Under the pieces are notes generated by a model. The model ran no database searches, was not told the origin of the DNA, and was given only the letters and a program-made list of their open reading frames with translations. The position numbers and the translations under genes were made by a program. From Scedosporium boydii (lineage: Eukaryota; Ascomycota; Sordariomycetes; Microascales; Microascaceae), in assembly GCA_002221725.1 (NCBI GenBank), contig NJFT01000219.1:1-64000 (forward strand): DNA of 64,000 bases. Reading direction: 5' to 3'. This document shows, piece after piece, positions 11,070 to 24,500 of this stretch (its first letter is position 1; each line of letters opens with the position of its first letter).

Positions 11070-14000
11070 CCAATTCTCTATTGATCTCAATCACACACCT
11101 GTTGGGGTTCTTCCTGGCCTTCTATGACGATATTACTGAAGCTTCCATCTTCATATTAACTAATTAATCGACGCATCCGCCTCTATTGTTGTTTCCGTGG
11201 CTGGTCCCTAGAGTAGTACAGCTTCGGCAAGTAGCAAGTCTTCAATTGCTGCCGGCTTTACTCCTCAGATTACATGGCCGAAGTGTACCAGTCTTCGGCA
11301 GTCATAAATCTGTTCCTTCTATTTGCGAAGCAGCTCTTTTGGACCCCGAAGCCTTTATTCCCGGATCATCAATCGGAGTAGGGGCAGGCACTTTATCAAT
11401 TAAATCGATTTTATTTTCCCGTGCCTGGCATTCGTCGTCCTAACGTAATTCGAGGAGGAACCGAGTTAAAACAAAGTGACCTGGCACTTGGATCTGCTGC
11501 CCGCATGTATGGAGTAAATTAACACATCCCCCTGATTCCGCACTCCAGAACTTCGGATGTCTACATCAACTATTGGATCTTGGTCTCTTCATTATCGTTC
11601 CACGCCTCTTTTGAGTCGCCGTGCCTTATAATACTTCCCTCACTGATCGACGGAGCATGGCATCGATTCAATGTTGCCTTGCAAATCCTACCTTTTTGGC
11701 CCGTTTGCCTTGGATTGCCCTGCACCACATGCTTCTCTTATCAAACCGGTTAATGACGAAACGTCCCATCTTTGAGGCTTCCTGGTCCTCCGCCATTTTA
11801 CCCCATCGCTCCGAATCCTCTCCATTGTTTTGCTTTCCCCCCCCCCTTTCCGCCCAGTAAATGGATTTCCACGGTGAGCCCGGAAGCTGTATATTTCTCT
11901 AGGTGTATTACTATGGAGAATAATGCAAAACGGGGGAAAACTGGCATGGTTTCTTCTGCCCCGGCTTCCATCTTGCCGGCCACCCGGTTGAAAATGCGCC
12001 ACCTCATACGGGTTTTAATAGTCTTGCCCTGTGATATTCGTGGTAAGCGTCATCATATTAGGCACTACTAAATGCCTCTTTCCCGGGACATGTAGATGGT
12101 AAGCCGTGATGCGCCCGAAAAAGGTGCGCTGCAGATGTGGCAGTTGGAATGTTATAGCGCTCGCGAGATCACTACGAAGTAGACGAATCAAGACAGACAC
12201 ACATTGAGAGGAGGTGGGCTGTAGCTCCTCCAATAGATCCATGAGCAAAAAGATGCAACTTTTTCCCCTTCCCCTCCACTGTTTGGAAGATTAGGCCCCT
12301 AGAATGGTTAGACCACGATTGTAATGACGTTAGGAGAGATCCTTGTGTGACCACGTCGCTTTTGGAGAGCTTCCAGGACAGGTGCTGTTTTCATGATGAT
12401 CCTTGTCCAGCTCAAAGTGAAGTGAAGGAGAGGTGATCTATCTGATGGGACATTTCACACTGAGATCTAATCACAGCGGTAAAAGCTCAATCACCCCGCT
12501 ATCAAACCACGAAACATCGTCGAGGTGCAAACATCAATGATGAATTCTTCACGAACTGAGACAGTGATTGTGGCAACACCAAGACTCAAGCGGTGTACGA
12601 ATCGGATTATTTAAGCAAGATGCCAACTTCAAATTCAAATGTTTGACTCCTCCCGGTTGCACCTTCCCGGTCACAGTCATGCTAGTGCATCATGTAAAAT
12701 TGTCGAATGTTCTCACCGGGTGCCACCTTTTTTCCGTCACGCATCATTAGCTCGAACGCGTTACATGACGAAAAATGGAATAAAATAAAAAAAGGAAGGC
12801 AAAAAGGAAAAGGAAATTCCTTGCTTTTTCCTTCACCGGTGATGCAATTTGCTTTTCCCCTCACAGCAACGGAATAAACTGGGCGACAAGACGAGCTCAT
12901 TACCTGAGCCTGATATGTACGTCTCCTAGTTCCGCGATGCTGCATCTGGGTATGACAGGAACATCACCTCGTACTCGTGCAAACTCTGAATAAACCAGCA
13001 ACACTAGTTTTCGTCTTGCTGGCCACACTTTACCCCAATGGTCCGTCTCCACCAATGGCCCGTCGTCCCAATCGGGAAAAGCAAAGTGGAAAAGGCGGGA
13101 GCTAAAATCAAGCCCACCTGCGCCCTGAAGCAGCTAGCTCAAGAAGAAAAAGAACTTCAGAAAAAGCAATTCTCTGACAACGAAAGCAGCAGACATTTTT
13201 TAGAGGTTCCGTTAAACACGAAGGGTGGAAAACAAACAAATAACGAGCGGGGAAGGGAAGAGAGCGAGAGAGAAGGAGATAGAGACGAGAGGTAGAGAAA
13301 GGAGGGGTCGAGTTCCAGCTCTCGGGTTCCCAAAGATCGAGATTGTGAGAAGTGATGGGTGATTCTGCACCTCCGCCTTGCCAAGGAATGCAATTGCGCG
13401 CTGGCCTTTTCGAGACGTGGTCTTGCTGCTCGCTCTTGAGGGAGGGGGGCCAGTGGACGGAAGCCTCCTCCAGCCTCGCACTGCACAGGGAGAATCCCCT
13501 GACTGGAGAGATCCCTGGGAGAAGAGGAGCCGAAGGATCGCTATCACCTCGTGGGCTCTGATGTGATAGCAAACCCATTCCAGGGCAGCTTAAGCTTGAC
13601 GAGCCAGAAATAGTGACCAAGAAAGGAACGGCATCAGAGTGGTCAGTGCGTGTTATGATGCATGCATCTACCGGGGCGCAGCAGTTGAGAGAATACATTT
13701 TGATATCTTGGGCGAGTCTTCTCCCTTTGGTATATACAGGTAAAGTAATGTTAAACCCTCATATTTCGTAATCAGAATGGCGGACCTGCATTAAAAGAGA
13801 AGAGCATGGACATTCTCGTTATGGTATGAGCCGGTCATTGAACCTGAGTTGGCCCATCTTGTTTGCGACGACATCACCGCCTGGCCTGGAAGAACAGGAG
13901 TGGGTCTGGTGGACTGGCACAGGCCGGCCATACCTAAAATAAATTAAAGCGATGGAACAAGGTTGGAAACTATGGGTTTGTGGTGGGCCGGGGACGGACT

Positions 14001-15226
14001 GGATTGGCCACGATGCAACCCTAATTCCGGGTTTCCTTTGAACCCGCAAGGAATGACGGGCCAGGGTGCCACCGCCCTACCGAGTCCAGGTCGCAGGGTC
14101 TCAATGGCTTTCTCTTTTTCTTTTTCTTTTGTCACTGACTCGCACTCGGCTCGAATGCCTCTTGAGAAAATTGCTCACGAGTGGATCTAACTCAAGCGGT
14201 GCAAGGGTCAAGGTTCCGTTGATATCGATGTCGGCGCAGCGCACACGCATGCACCAGGTTCCTCGTACGAGGAAGGCCCAAACTACATATTTCATACCAC
14301 GTACTAAAGTAGGGAGGAAATTTCTACACTACAGGGGTTTCCCATGACGGCGAGAATCACAGTAACAGTGGGAAAATGTCTTCCAGGCTCTCGCCAAGTG
14401 GGATTGGCCAGGCCGCATGGCGACCTCGCTTGTATTTTTGGCCACTCTCTGCTTGTGATGCTTACCCCCTGCAGGGCCAGCAAAGGCGGCTATCAGTTCA
14501 AGGGGGTTGGTTCCCTTACACGGGATCCAGCAAGGTCTGCCTGGCCCACGTCCCCGGAAATCGGGAATGCGTTTCTCAAATTCCTGCTTCGCCTCAACTC
14601 TTCTGACTCGTTTTCTGAGTGGGGACCTCAGCTGCATGATGCTTCCCGTCTAATTCTACGAATTAGGTGTAATCAGCATACCTCGGTACAGAAGTTCAAT
14701 ACATTGACAGATACTTTGGCTCTTATACCGAGGATATAGTTGTAGCGTCTGTAGGTTCAGGGGGGGAATACTCAGGTGCGCAGCCGTCAAGCCTCAACCA
14801 CAGTCGCCTGGGAAATGTAGAAATCAAAGAACCTGAGGCACACAGGTAGGTGAGCGGTATACAAGTACATGGGCGATCCAGAAGACGGATGGAAGAAAAG
14901 AAGCGAAAAACGGGTTTTGAGCGTCATGTCTAGCCAGGATAGCCTGGTCTTCCACCTGGCACATGGACACTTAAGATATTGGACGCGAAACAATGGGTGT
15001 CAATGGTTCAACCAAACTTTTTTCTTCCCTCCTTGTTCGTCTTTTGAAATCTGCAGAGAGCGTGCTAATGCAGTAGCATCGTACCCTCATCACTAGTGTA
15101 CCGAGGTGTCTGAGACAGGGTGCAGGGGTTTGGCTGACCCCAGCTTTACCAAGCAAGTTGATTCTGATCATTGCTCTTCATTTTCATTTTCGTTTCCATT
15201 TATCTTCATTTTTCTCATCTTTCGTC

Positions 15227-15247
15227 TTTTTTTTTTTTTTTTTTTTT
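15227..15247. repeat. 21-base T homopolymer
   Basis: An uninterrupted run of 21 T on the plus strand, embedded in a longer pyrimidine-rich tract from about 15178 to 15260. No gene is adjacent; it is a simple mononucleotide repeat, possibly the A tail of an old retroposed sequence read in reverse, but no body of such an element is recognisable. Confidence 0.8.
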
Positions 15248-16128
15248 CTTCGCCCTTCCTCCAATACGATTGGAGAGGAAGCTGTAAAAAAAGAATCAAT
15301 AGTAGCAGCACCACCGCCAGAAAAAGAAACGATCGACCATGCTTCGGCCGCAACTTGACGGTGCTCAGGCCTGAAGCATGGGGGCATCAATAGCGCACAT
15401 CGAGGGCAGCCTCTTGATCATTGCCCGCAACGGACACTCGCCAAAGCGAGATAAGCTACAGATTTGGAACCAGGTCTTTTTCTGTATTAGACTCAGTCAT
15501 CTCTGGGACTGAGGTCATCTTGGCGTTGCGAGCTGGTAATTACCGACATTAGACCACAGCGTAACCCTCCAAGTACCATGGGCCATGGTGGTGTTTGTTC
15601 CTTCTCCGCTTTTGTCCCCCCACTCGAGCCAGGGAATCCCATGATAATGATACATCATGTACACTTTTGTCTCAGGCAAGGCAGACTCCACAAGCGGACG
15701 AGGATACGTAACAGGAGGACGACCTGAATTAAGAAGAAAGGAGTATGTCCTCCGAAAGGAAGGAGCATGGGCATGGTCAAGCCATCGAGCCATGGAATGC
15801 AAATTGAAGAGAAAACCCGAGGAACACACGAAAGTAGGAACACGTCTTTGGGCGAGGACTTGGATAGAGCTCGAAGAGGCTCGGATGGAGAAAGTGATCT
15901 GGCTGGCGGCTCAATCAATCAAACTCAATTATTCCATTTATGCCATGCACTCACTACCTGTGGAGTTTATGGAGTACTCTAGTATTATCCAGCAACGCGC
16001 TAGTCCACAATACCCCAGACCGCATCGGAGCTTTAATGCTTCTATCAATATGTGATGGTTGGAATTATGGAGTGCCACACAAGGTTAAGTGCACAGGCAT
16101 TCCAGCCCCTCCACTTCGTGGTGTAAAC

Positions 16129-16138
16129 TACGAAGTAC
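16129..16138. repeat. TACGAAGTAC palindrome copy
   Basis: Exact TACGAAGTAC, one copy of the dispersed motif. A second, GTACTTCGTAC, lies 140 bases downstream at 16269-16279. Confidence 0.55.
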
Positions 16139-16268
16139 TCATGAGTTGAAGTCACAAGTTGGCCATCTCAGGAATCTGCTTTACCTGGTTTCCCCACCCA
16201 CCCCTTTCCCTTTCGGCAGACAAGGACCTGGAAGGGTTCATGGAAGATCTCGACGAGGTACATACCCT

Positions 16269-16279
16269 GTACTTCGTAC
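16269..16279. repeat. GTACTTCGTAC palindrome copy
   Basis: Exact inverse-complement form of the dispersed motif in non-coding sequence. Confidence 0.55.
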
Positions 16280-17941
16280 GGCCTTGTGACAGGGGCCTTT
16301 GACTGCTAAGCTGCCGCACGATCTCGCCGAGTGCCCCCTTCTCTTCGACCTGAAATCGAAAGCAACTTTTCGGCTTTGAGAAGACCTTATCATCGTCATT
16401 ACCGTTTCTTCGGGAATGTAAACGGTAATATTACACTCCCACCTTTTCTATTTAACCTTGCAGATGACAGATGGCGGAGAAATCTCGACGGGGAGGTTAA
16501 TCTACCTCTAACAGTCGAGGGACGGTACGGATAGTTGGACGCGTGTAATCTCTCTGTGTCATGTCGACTCCAACGATAGCCGGCTGCGACGTTCGAGAAA
16601 AACCGGTTAAGAATGAAGCCCTTGTGACCGAGGGTTGGGTTCCATCAGTGGTAACCTCACCCAGCGCACGTGTTTTTGCTACAAAAAGAGTGTGTGGAGA
16701 GCGTGGATGAGGAGGCCGTTAGACGAGTGTTTTCAGTTAGAAGACTTGACACCCACTGAATAACCACCTGCGTTTTAGATTAACGTTGATAACACTAGGT
16801 TAGGCATGGCATGCTTCGTAATAACGGGCGCTGGGTAGGTGAGCGCGTTCTTAAAGTTGCCAGGTGTCCACAGTCTAGAACGAAAAAGCAGCAACGCCCA
16901 CACATGCGAGCCACACACGGCAAGTCACCGTGGTCCACAAGTTTGTTTCAGTCATCAATTGCTAAGCCAGACCTCTGTGGTCTTATCCATGGTTTTTCAC
17001 CAAGGGATGGGGGGATGCATGCATGGCGAGATGGGAGGGTGAGGGGAGGCTTACAGCGTAGTGTACCAGCCACATCAAGCCTAAAAACAAAAGTATGGCT
17101 GAGTCTTAAAGTTGAGGGAGGGGGTTAACTCCTTAAATTGGAACATGTTCTTGCTTTGGAGCTAACTCGACCCCAGCCTGTGGCAGGGCAGGGCGGGCGG
17201 AGACAGGGAAGGGAAGACAGGGGTGGGATGGAAGGGAGGGAAGGGAGGGAAGACGAACATGGATGTGCAAGGCAACGCTGCCACCGAGCAATAGTCCGTC
17301 GTATTATTGATGGCACAGTATCTCTCGCTAAATGTCGAAGGTCAAGGGTAGGCATGAGTTTCTCTGGTCGTGACTCGCGAACTTGGGCTTTTGGGGGGGA
17401 AGGACCATTGAATAGATAGACATGGGGGAACGCTTGAAGCGTTCGTCATCGGCTCGTTCGCCGGGAGCCCCACATTAACGTTGAATGTCGTTGGAAATGA
17501 GAGGGGTCAAGGACCACGTCGGTAGACTTTTCCCCTTTGCAGGGTCGTCTTTTCTTCGAAAGACATGGGTGAAGGAAAAATGAACCGGGGGCAGGGAGGT
17601 GTTGGTCGAGAAGGCAATTGATCCATGTTGGCCTGGCCTCATTGCAATTTCGGCGGTCTAACTGTATCGATAAGCTTGAATCTCGCGGGTCCAAGGGTGG
17701 GGGTCTCTTTGTCTCTCTTCTTTCTTCTTTTTTTTTTCTGTTTATTTTATGCACATTTCTTCGTTATATTTCTGGCGGTGTCTTGGCTGTTGGGAGGGGC
17801 CGAGTCGAAAGGAGGCAAAGAGGCGCCCCCAGCATGCGTTCAACATTCATTTTTGTCTCTAGGTGAAGAATAGCGTCTGCATATTCCGTCAAGTATGACG
17901 AGGTGTATTTTAGGCAAAGGAGTTCTGTTTCGTTTCAGTTT

Positions 17942-17957
17942 TACGAAGTACTTCGTA
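17942..17957. repeat. 16-bp perfect palindrome
   Basis: TACGAAGTACTTCGTA is a perfect palindrome with no spacer and is the most complete form of the dispersed motif family in this window. Confidence 0.75.
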
Positions 17958-18574
17958 CATGCGGCGACATGGTCGTCCCGTTCCCCGCGACGGCGCGAAG
18001 TTCCCGGCTCTAACAAGATGCTGTCGTTTTGCTCAGCGCCGGGAACGACGTGGGCTCCTTCTTTGTACTTTTTTTTCTTATTATTATTTTCTTCTTCCTT
18101 CCTTCCCTTTTGATGCATGTTTGTCTCAAGCGAACGAATAGAAGGTTACTGGCGATGTGCAGGAAATTAATAAGGCTGCAAGCGGAAAAAAGTTCCTAGG
18201 GACGGGAAGTGGAAGAATAGAACGGCCAGGCCATGATGAGTGCGAAGTAGTGGAGACAGAAGAGGACGCGAGGATGCGAATCACATCACTTTGGGATATG
18301 CTGGGGATGTGGAAGGTGTTTTACAAGTATCATGAGGTATCTTTAGGAAGGAAGAGAAATTTCTCTGTATTATATCTGGAGAAGTTGGCATTAAAGGAAG
18401 ATGACTGATGGCAAAGAGGCGGAGACGAGTAAATCCCAAGCCCGTAAAAGCTCGGAGCCGAGAGCTTCCGATACCTCACCCAAGTTCTTGGTGCTTAGTG
18501 CTATGCTAGGGAGCGATTCGAAGTGCGTGCTGCACTCATGTACCTCGCTGGCTACGAAGTTCCCAGTGCCCCTC

Positions 18575-18594
18575 GGTACGAAATATTTCGTACC
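18575..18594. repeat. 20-bp perfect palindrome
   Basis: GGTACGAAATATTTCGTACC is a perfect palindrome. It shares its GTACGAA/TTCGTAC arms with the TACGAAGTAC family but has a different AT-rich centre, and it sits about 620 bp from the 16-bp palindrome at 17942. Confidence 0.75.
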
Positions 18595-21500
18595 TTCCAA
18601 AGAATAGAAGGTTCGACCAATCAAGAATATCGTCGCCTTCAGTTTGGGACTCAACATAAGCTGGTAGCAATACTTGCTCCAACACGGTTCAACTGTTCGC
18701 CAGCGATGATTGCCCGGGATCTCACTCTGCCCTGGGTCTCTGGGTATCCACACCCACGGAATTCCCGAGACCCGCTCTGCCCACTCTTCGTTCGTACGAA
18801 ATGCTACTCCTTGCACCGGGGAAGAGGGACCGGTTTTCTTCATGCAATATCTTGCAATGTGAAAGTGCGTCTCATTCTCCCAAATTTCAGGTCAATAGAT
18901 TTCCTTTATTTCGGTCGTATGCGCATTAAATCCGGTCAACTCTGCATCTGCTAAACTTCGATGCGAACAAGAAAGGGGCATGGATGATAGGAAACAATAG
19001 ATTGGACACTTGATGGTGATGGTCCATATTCCATAATACAAACTCGGCTAAATGATCAGTACGGCAGATGTTTGTGCGTTCATTTCCTCGCTCGACAGGA
19101 TCTGAGAGAGAAAAGGGCTTGACAGATCAGATTGAGAGTTTACTGCTTCATCAACCACCCTCCACTAACACACGATGAAGGCATACGAAGTCGTTCATGC
19201 CGCATTAACTACTATATTGACACCTCTGTTCCCCATGTATAACTCGGTAGATTTTTTTCTTGTCTAAATTCTCCGCAAGGATTTGTGCATTGGAAATACG
19301 GAAAGACGGCCGGGGCTGCAACTGAGCGCCTCATCCTGCAGGCTCGAACCAGCGATTGATAGGAAGGGCAAGTGTCTGCTGACAAGTCATATCTTCTCAG
19401 CTCGTGTCACCAACAAAACACAAACTCTCCGTTTAAGGTTGAACTGCAAAGCAGACTGGGCACTTCGTAAGGTCGCCAGGCGAAGCAAACATGGGGTGGT
19501 CAGATACGAGGGGCCAACACCGCCGTTAGAGCCCCCAAAATTCCATGAGACGTGCGCGTTCCAGATCTTGAATGGCCCAAGAGTGGGTGGGGGGGCACTC
19601 TGAGGTGGCAGACGAGCAGATTCCAGGAAACAAGAATCTGGGAATAGAAGCAAGACCTGACAAGCAGCCGCAGCCGCACGGGCGCGGGCACGGTCATGGC
19701 CCATGGGCGACGGAACTCGGACAACAGTACAGGACAGGTGCATCCTGCTTGTCCAGGTGTTACACACCATGATTTCCAGCCCAGGTGTGGCGTTGTGTTG
19801 GGTTAGGAGCTGGCAAACACACAAAACTGGTGCACACAGTAGCCTTGGAGAGCAAGTATTAGTATTGGATAGCGTATACCCTCTAAATAGCAACAAGTTG
19901 TTCTTGAGAAATCTGACCATCAACAGTTGATTTGTTGCGAAGCCGGGCTTTTCTGTGGTATGGTATGGCATGGCATGCTATGTGATGCTGCGCTGGAACC
20001 TTGCCAATATGCACACTTCTCGCGCGCGTACCAACATTGAAAGTATTGCTGCATGTAATGGAACGCAGACGACGCATACCGCCTTGATGATCCTGACCAA
20101 ATAGAGGCTCAGGCATACGCTGCGACTCTAGCACGGCACGCCGGCTTCACCCATCATAAAAGAGGGTGTACCGCGTGCTCTCTCCTCGAAATAAGAAAAA
20201 GGAATAATAATAATACGTGAGCCTCTGCTCAAGATCCCGGAATATAGGAATCGGTACTTGGAAGAGGCTAGTTTGTTTTTTCTTGGGGGAAAAGGGGAAG
20301 CTAATGCCTGCCCGTGATGATGTCCTGCATGCAGCCTGTCTTACTCCTTCTCGCTCTCTCTCTCCCTGGCCTGTAGCCCTGTCGCTTCTAGCTCGGAGAG
20401 TGGCCTGATTTCTATGCTGGATGCCGAAGCCGACGCTGAAGCTGATGATGATGCTACTCTGCAAACAGCGATGGTGTCTACGGGCTAGGGAAGATGTGTA
20501 CTTCATTGGAATATTAGTGCAGTCCAGTTGTCTCTTTTCACTGCTGCTTGCTAGCCATGTTTCGACTAACCCGAGAGGTTGATGGGCCAGCCACAACATG
20601 CATGAAATGGGACTGGGAAGACATCTAAATCCGTCATACCAACTCCTCCCCTCGAAGCAGAGCATGAATGTTTTCCATCACACGAGGGCGTCACAGCAAA
20701 CGTGGCTGGCTGGACTCTGAGAGCTGCCACGAAGGAGCTCTTTCTTATCAACTCTTGCCTTCGTTAAGGAGGGCTAGTTGAGACTGATTATTGGCAATGA
20801 ACCTCTGCCCGTTTACTTTTTCTCTTGGCAGCGTACCCTTCCTGACCCTTAGGGCCTGCTAGCAGCGGAGGCTTCCATCCGGAGGGACGCTTTTCTTTCT
20901 TTCTTTTTTCTTCTTTTCCTCCTTCTTTCTTCTACTTTGTGTGTTGTAGATCTTGGCGCCTAATATAGCGGGGCGTAGAGAGAAATGCTGCTTTTTTCCC
21001 GCTTGTGGTGATCTAAATGCAAAAGCTCTCTCTCGGCGCCCGCCCTCGAGTGGGCATCGATAGCAACGTAAAACGTATTCCCATGTTGTATCTCAAAGTC
21101 GCGTCTACGATGTGGCTTAAATCTATTTAGGCTACCATGATAATAAGGGTCCCGAAACAGTCAAGCCATCAGATCACGCTTTTAATCTGATCATGAATCT
21201 CGAGACGATGGCGTTCTGCTTTGTTCGCTCCCGAAGCCATGATGGCCAAGGTTTGCCTGTACGGATACATGGCGAAGAACAGCTCTTACAATTCTTATTT
21301 TGGCATGGCTCAGCTAAGAATTAGTTACTATCTGGGAATCGGGCAGTACGCATAAATGTTTCTCTCTATTCACGACTCGGGTCAGGCCTAGGGCCAACGG
21401 TTTTCCCGGAGCTAAACCGCAGAGAGAACTCATACCCAGATGAGGACCAGATTCGCTTTTTTAATCAGCCCCATTGTCTTCATCGTTTATCCAATTTTTG

Positions 21501-24500
21501 TCATCTTTTTTTTTCCGTTTTCCGCATTGGAGGGGGAAAGAGTAACCTGAACCTGGAGGGAACATGCAGTGTACGTCAAACCGGTCACAGGAGACACGCG
21601 GAAGGAGGGGGTGACAGAGGAAGAGACGGAGAAGGAGAGGGGGAAGTGGCGACTGGGAACTTGGGAATTTGGGCCGATACCTGGAATTGGGAAGGAGGCG
21701 TGGATGCCTCCTCCGTCATGTAGAGCATGTACAACATCAAATGTACAGCCAGCTTGGCGATTCCAGCTTCTGCAACTCCCACTTCATACATTGATCCTGT
21801 TCCCGTTCCAGCTGCAGCTGCAGCTCTAGCTTCGACGCCAGCTCCAGGTTGGTCTTGCTCGAGATTTATTTTTCCCCATCCCGGCAGGTTATGGTTACCA
21901 AGAAGGGCATGGGATCGATAGACATGACTTGGTGCTCTTTCTTTTTTCCTTCCTGTTTTTCCGTCTCGTCTTTCGATGCTTCATTCTCCCTTCTCCGCTG
22001 ATCATGTCTTTGCATTGGCACGGCTACCACACAGACGATATGGAGATTATAGAATAGCACGGCGCTGCGTAGTATTATCCCATTGGGAGGGACAGATCGT
22101 ATCAATTGATGGATGTGATGAATTGGCGAAGTGGAGAGGATGGACCGGGGATTACCGATTGGGGTTGAAGCCAGGCTGGCGTTGGATGGAGTTGGAATTG
22201 CGGTTGCGTTTGGGCGCAAATTAGCCGCCGTTTCAAGTTTGTGCTTCAGTGATCCCTCTGCTTCCCATTTGTTGGTCTTCTCCCTCAACTCGATTCCTGG
22301 AGAGAGAGAGCGGGGGAACAGACACACACGGGGAGAAAGAGGGATCGCCGAACCCCAGACGCGATCCTCGGCCCGGGTGCGACGACAGTGATGGATCCAT
22401 CCCAAACCGGCGGGTAATTTAATCTGAAGTTCAGATGCCACTCACATCGACGACGCCTTCGAGAATCGACGATCACGGTTTCGATCCATCTATACGGCAT
22501 CACGCGCATTCATTCTCCTCCGTGTAATTGGATCAGATTCGAGCTGGGAGGGAATCGCCTGCAAAGGCAAGGCAAATCCCGTCCCATCTTTCGAGAATCC
22601 CATGAGGCTATCTCCAACCTTGAAGACGGCCGAAAATCATGGTTGCATCAATGGTAGCCAGATTTTCTCATGGGGAAGAAAAGACGAGGAAAACGGACGT
22701 CCAAAAGGGCAAAAAGTGGGTTGGAAATCCCTCAGGTCCCTCTCGTGTCGCTCTTCCCGGAGTTTCGTCCTATCTTTGAGATGCCTCGGATCACGGAGCG
22801 GACATGAGAATCGAGAGCAAGCGAACGCGTGATTCCCTTCATGATGAGCCCCCACGTGTTGATCCATTCCCCCTGTCGCCCACTGGACCAGAAAGGACTC
22901 TATGGAAGTTTGAGTTTATGCCTGGCCCTCTAGCAATACTCAATACATCGGCAGCTCCCCGCATCCCTTCACACTAACACGGCTGGGAATTCTTGGCTCA
23001 TGCTCTCTCATGATCGTTCGTCTTTCCCCTCGTGGCCCCATCCACATTTCAAACTCTGTTTCTCTCTTATACCCACACCTACTTAGCTTAACTTGTTTCC
23101 TCCCACTCACAGGAGACACAGCCAGGCCGCAACTTGGTAGAGTTTATCCCATCTTCGGGATCGACAATCTCCGCCACGAGGGTCCTACGATTGCACTCTT
23201 GTACCCACATGGTCCCAGATCTTCTAGGTCCTTTCTTATCCAAGTTCACACTCCTATTTTCTGTTGAGATAAAATAAAGAATGGCGCGGCAAAATGGTTT
23301 TGAGGCGTGTGAGTTTCCCCCTCCTTGCCGGCGACCCTCACCTTCTCTCTTTAGTTGCCGAATACAACGACACAGGGCTCACTTTAATCTTTACCCTCTC
23401 TCAACGAGGTTCCGTGCCGATGATCCAGTCTTTCTTTTGAGCTGGTTCGGATCCGACTCTGTGAGAAGGGCGTGACGAGATCAGGAGAAGAGAAGGAACC
23501 GAAGCCATCGCGAGGGCGTGCAAAAGTTCAGATGAACTCTCGTTCATTTTTGAGTTGCCTGTAGATCCTCTACTCCAGAGGCAAAGAAGACGAAAACATG
23601 AGATGGGTCTTTCGCCGCCATGGGTGGAGTTCCTGTGGTCCGGACGACGGAAGACCGAACTGGTCCGAGTATCCTCGTTCGTTCCAACGGTTGTTCCCCA
23701 TGCTGTCTACGAACGGTCACTCATGTTACCTCAATCAACTATGCCGAGTTGGCTTGACGTGGGGCAACAAACTCAAATCCTCAAACCTAACTCTTTCCGG
23801 ACACCGGGGCAAGCAGAGAAGGACGGATCTAATCAGGTCACAGAAGCCCCGGGTCTTGTCCGGCCGGAGCTTCGAAATCCGGGTAAATGGTTGTCAGACA
23901 CTTGACCACCAAAGACCTGTGTTTTCCTTCTTCCTGTCTTCCTCTGGGTTTCCATGAATCTATACGTTCTTGGCTTTCTACTTGATTTTCCTCGCGTCTT
24001 GATACAACCCTTTATCTCTGCGCACGAGGCTGATTCCTACATTTCGCTGCATGACGTTACCGGGCTCTGGTCGGATTTCTGCGACACTGGCTATTGCCCT
24101 TTTTTCCCTAATTAGTCCTCGTGTTGCATATTCTGTCGTTTTCTTTTTCTTCCGCCGGGTTACGCTTCATGTCTGGTGTGGTTTTCGTCTCAGGCGAGTG
24201 TACCATCCTATAGGATTGCGATGAGGATTAGAAATACCGGTTAGTGCTTCCTACACCTGTTCAACACCGAGCTCTTGGCCAAGTGGATGTGCAATTCAAC
24301 AGATTGTGGTTCCGCCGATATGCGAGAAACATCACAAACTCTCGCCATCTCTCAATGTTGAAGGATGTCTGCACACACGCCCTCCCATACATCGACGTCA
24401 TGCCCCAACTGCGGCTTTTCGGCGTCATATCGGACTATTTTTCTCCATATACCTGTTAAGACCGTCTTTTTCTCCCGCTGTATTATATCTGCGTCCGTTC

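Noticed and set aside
13108..13698. 196-codon minus-strand frame in the gene-free region
   Set aside because: Composition is random-like (Cys, Ser, Pro, Trp), there are overlapping frames on both strands, and no domain or plausible start context.
18391..18843. 150-codon minus-strand frame spanning a palindrome
   Set aside because: Its translation runs through the dispersed palindrome and shows no family resemblance; chance opening is more likely.
19325..19345. GGTTCGAGCC on the minus strand, like a tRNA B box
   Set aside because: The flanking bases cannot form a T stem or an acceptor stem, and no A box lies at the right distance.
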